From Nitrospiraceae bacterium UBA6898 (GTDB lineage Bacteria > Nitrospirota > Thermodesulfovibrionia > Thermodesulfovibrionales > UBA6898), in assembly GCA_002448975.1 (NCBI GenBank), contig DKBO01000014.1:7802-13159 (forward strand): 5,358 nt of DNA, given 5' to 3'. Position 1 is the first letter of the stretch, and the number at the start of each line of letters is the position of its first letter. Below the pieces are notes generated by a model. The model ran no database searches. It worked only from the letters and a program-made list of their open reading frames with translations, and was not told the DNA's origin. The position numbers and the translations under genes were made by a program. Below are positions 3,980-5,358 of this stretch, piece by piece.

Positions 3980-5358
3980 ATGACAGAGAAGACCTCAACC
4001 ACACAGGGGATTATACGTTCGCTCGGCCTTGTCTTCGGCGACATCGGCACCAGTCCGATCTACACGATGACCGTTGTATTCCTTCTCCTGCAGCCGACCA
4101 AGGAAAACATTCTCGGCGTGCTGTCGCTCATCTTCTGGACGTTGATCGCGCTCGTCACCGTACAATACGCATGGATCGCCATGAACCTCAGCAAACGGGG
4201 AGAAGGCGGCACAATCGTGCTCAAGGAGATCCTCTTGTCAAGTCTGAAGTCCTCCCGCATGTACGGGCTGGTGACCATGCTGTCGATCATCGGCGTTTCG
4301 CTGCTGATCGGCGACGGCGTCATTACGCCGGCGATCAGTATCCTGAGCGCCATGGAAGGTTCGCTGCTCATACCGGGTTTTGAACAGATCACCCGAGGGG
4401 AGATAGTCTTTTTCTCAGCGCTGATTGCAATCGGGCTCTTTGCCGTACAGAGCAAAGGCACCGAGAAGATAGCCGGGACCTTCGGCCCACTCATGATCCT
4501 ATGGTTCCTTGCGCTCGCTTCACTGGGCATAGGATATATTTTCGAAGCACCGGTCGTGCTCCAGGCGGTGAACCCCTACTGGGCGTTGAAATTCTTTGCG
4601 GACAACGGTATCCGGGGCGTCATCGCACTGGGAGAGATCATCCTCTGTGCAACAGGCGGCGAGGCACTCTACGCAGACATGGGACACCTCGGCGGCAAAC
4701 CGATCCGCCAGGCGTGGGGCATCGTCTTCTGTGCTCTCATTCTGAACTACTTTGGCCAGGGAGCCTACCTGCTGGCCCACCCCGGCGCAAAGAATATCCT
4801 GTTCGAGATGATGTTCCATACCTTCCGGCTTGGCTATGTGCCCTTTCTCCTGCTAAGTATCGTCGCGACGATCATAGCCTCGCAGGCGATGATCAGCGGC
4901 ATGTTCTCGATTGTCTATCAGGGAATAACAACGAGGATCATGCCGATGTTCAAGGTTGCCTACACATCGGTCGAGAGAAAATCACAAATATACCTCGGTA
5001 CGGTGAACTGGTTCATGCTTGTTTCGGTCATCTTCATCATGATCGAGTTTCAGGAATCGAGCAGGCTCGCGGCTGCCTACGGTCTTGCCGTCACGGGAAC
5101 AATGTTCCTGACCGGCGTCATGATGACCTGGATATTCCTGCTCAAGAAGAAGCATCTGTTAGCCGGTCTTGCATGTGTCATCACCCTTATCGACCTGACC
5201 TATATGAGTGCGAACGTTACCAAGCTCCCCCATGGCGGCTACTGGTCTCTTATCCTCGCCTCGATGCCATTTGCCACGATCCTGCTCTACAAAAAGGGGC
5301 AGCAGCGGCTCTACCGGGTCATGGAATTCATGCCGCTCGAAGACTTTCTGCATAAGTT
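3980..5358 (+). CDS. kup: Kup-family potassium uptake transporter (3' truncated by window end)
   Basis: Inner-membrane K+ importer of the KUP/HAK/KT family, probably K+/H+ symport. The frame is open from ATG 3980 to the window end, giving 459 complete codons; about 160 residues including the cytoplasmic tail should follow if it has the usual length of about 620. Visible family motifs: GLVFGDIGTSPIYT (residues 16-29, with D21), GEGG (74-77), GDGVITPAIS (111-120), the TGGEALYADMGH block (E228), NYFGQGA, and the AAYGLAVTGTM block. D21 and E228 correspond to E. coli Kup D23 and E229, acidic residues needed for transport; the third, E116, is replaced conservatively by D112. The many hydrophobic stretches suit about 12 membrane helices. 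An in-frame TGA at 3971 limits the start to 3974 or later, and the ATG at 3980 places the first motif at the usual distance. The promoter, riboswitch and leader upstream suggest control by c-di-AMP. Confidence 0.96.
   Translation, partial: MTEKTSTTQGIIRSLGLVFGDIGTSPIYTMTVVFLLLQPTKENILGVLSLIFWTLIALVTVQYAWIAMNLSKRGEGGTIVLKEILLSSLKSSRMYGLVTMLSIIGVSLLIGDGVITPAISILSAMEGSLLIPGFEQITRGEIVFFSALIAIGLFAVQSKGTEKIAGTFGPLMILWFLALASLGIGYIFEAPVVLQAVNPYWALKFFADNGIRGVIALGEIILCATGGEALYADMGHLGGKPIRQAWGIVFCALILNYFGQGAYLLAHPGAKNILFEMMFHTFRLGYVPFLLLSIVATIIASQAMISGMFSIVYQGITTRIMPMFKVAYTSVERKSQIYLGTVNWFMLVSVIFIMIEFQESSRLAAAYGLAVTGTMFLTGVMMTWIFLLKKKHLLAGLACVITLIDLTYMSANVTKLPHGGYWSLILASMPFATILLYKKGQQRLYRVMEFMPLEDFLHK

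Noticed and set aside
3971..3982. Disrupted kup N-terminus: the stop at 3971 as a nonsense mutation in a longer gene
   Set aside because: The ATG at 3980 already places the first Kup motif at the normal distance from the N-terminus, and the upstream codons do not look like a conserved part of the family. A separate leader is the better reading.
3718..4050. A 110-codon minus-strand open frame across the regulatory region before kup
   Set aside because: It overlaps the promoter, the c-di-AMP aptamer and the kup start, whose RNA structure explains the sequence better. No family resemblance is seen.
4501..5355. A 284-codon plus-strand open frame overlapping the end of the window
   Set aside because: It is in another frame of kup. 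The kup frame gives unmistakable Kup motifs throughout, while this one yields a low-complexity Arg/Pro/His-rich chain.
1..5358. CRISPR arrays, insertion sequences, tRNA or rRNA genes, phage or defence genes
   Set aside because: No regularly spaced repeats, transposase motifs, terminal inverted repeats or tRNA-like T-arm sequences were seen. All the long frames are housekeeping, envelope or transport genes.

Overview
The window comes from a diderm (Gram-negative type) bacterial chromosome of moderately high GC. Three observations support this: an AsmA/YdbH-like envelope protein, an adjacent outer-membrane-type lipoprotein, and a c-di-AMP riboswitch placed in front of a potassium transporter. 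Nitrospirota or a deltaproteobacterial lineage (Desulfobacterota/Geobacter-like) would fit this mix. That is an inference from gene content; no taxonomic marker such as rRNA is present.

Layout, all genes on the + strand. (1) 1-573 is the C-terminal end of an AsmA-family protein resembling YdbH. (2) 574-651 is a short spacer with a hairpin and a very strong ribosome binding site. (3) 652-1269 encodes a lipoprotein with a YnbE-like N-terminal segment joined to a YdbL-like DUF1318 domain. Genes 1 and 3 look like a compact version of the E. coli ydbH-ynbE-ydbL set, which works in lipid traffic between the inner and outer membranes. (4) 1270-1554 is a 285-base spacer with two hairpins and no convincing gene. 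(5) 1555-3651 is a complete RNase R gene (rnr) with its catalytic aspartates intact but without a C-terminal basic tail. (6) 3652-3979 is a 328-base regulatory region. It holds overlapping hairpins behind rnr, a near-consensus sigma-70 promoter, a ydaO-type c-di-AMP riboswitch starting a few bases after the predicted transcription start, and a short translated-looking leader. (7) 3980 to the window end is a Kup-family potassium transporter, cut off by the window edge.

The most rewarding part is 3752-3982. Promoter, riboswitch, leader ORF and kup form one regulatory unit. Cyclic di-AMP signals high cellular potassium in many bacteria, so a c-di-AMP riboswitch in front of kup should limit K+ uptake when the signal is high. 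No U-rich terminator is visible between aptamer and gene. Instead, a Shine-Dalgarno sequence directly after the aptamer serves a 15-codon ORF that is in frame with kup and stops six bases before the kup ATG, and kup itself has no obvious Shine-Dalgarno. A complementary segment further downstream can pair with that Shine-Dalgarno. This suggests a translational expression platform working through a leader peptide and reinitiation. The riboswitch class is established knowledge; the leader-peptide mechanism is inference.
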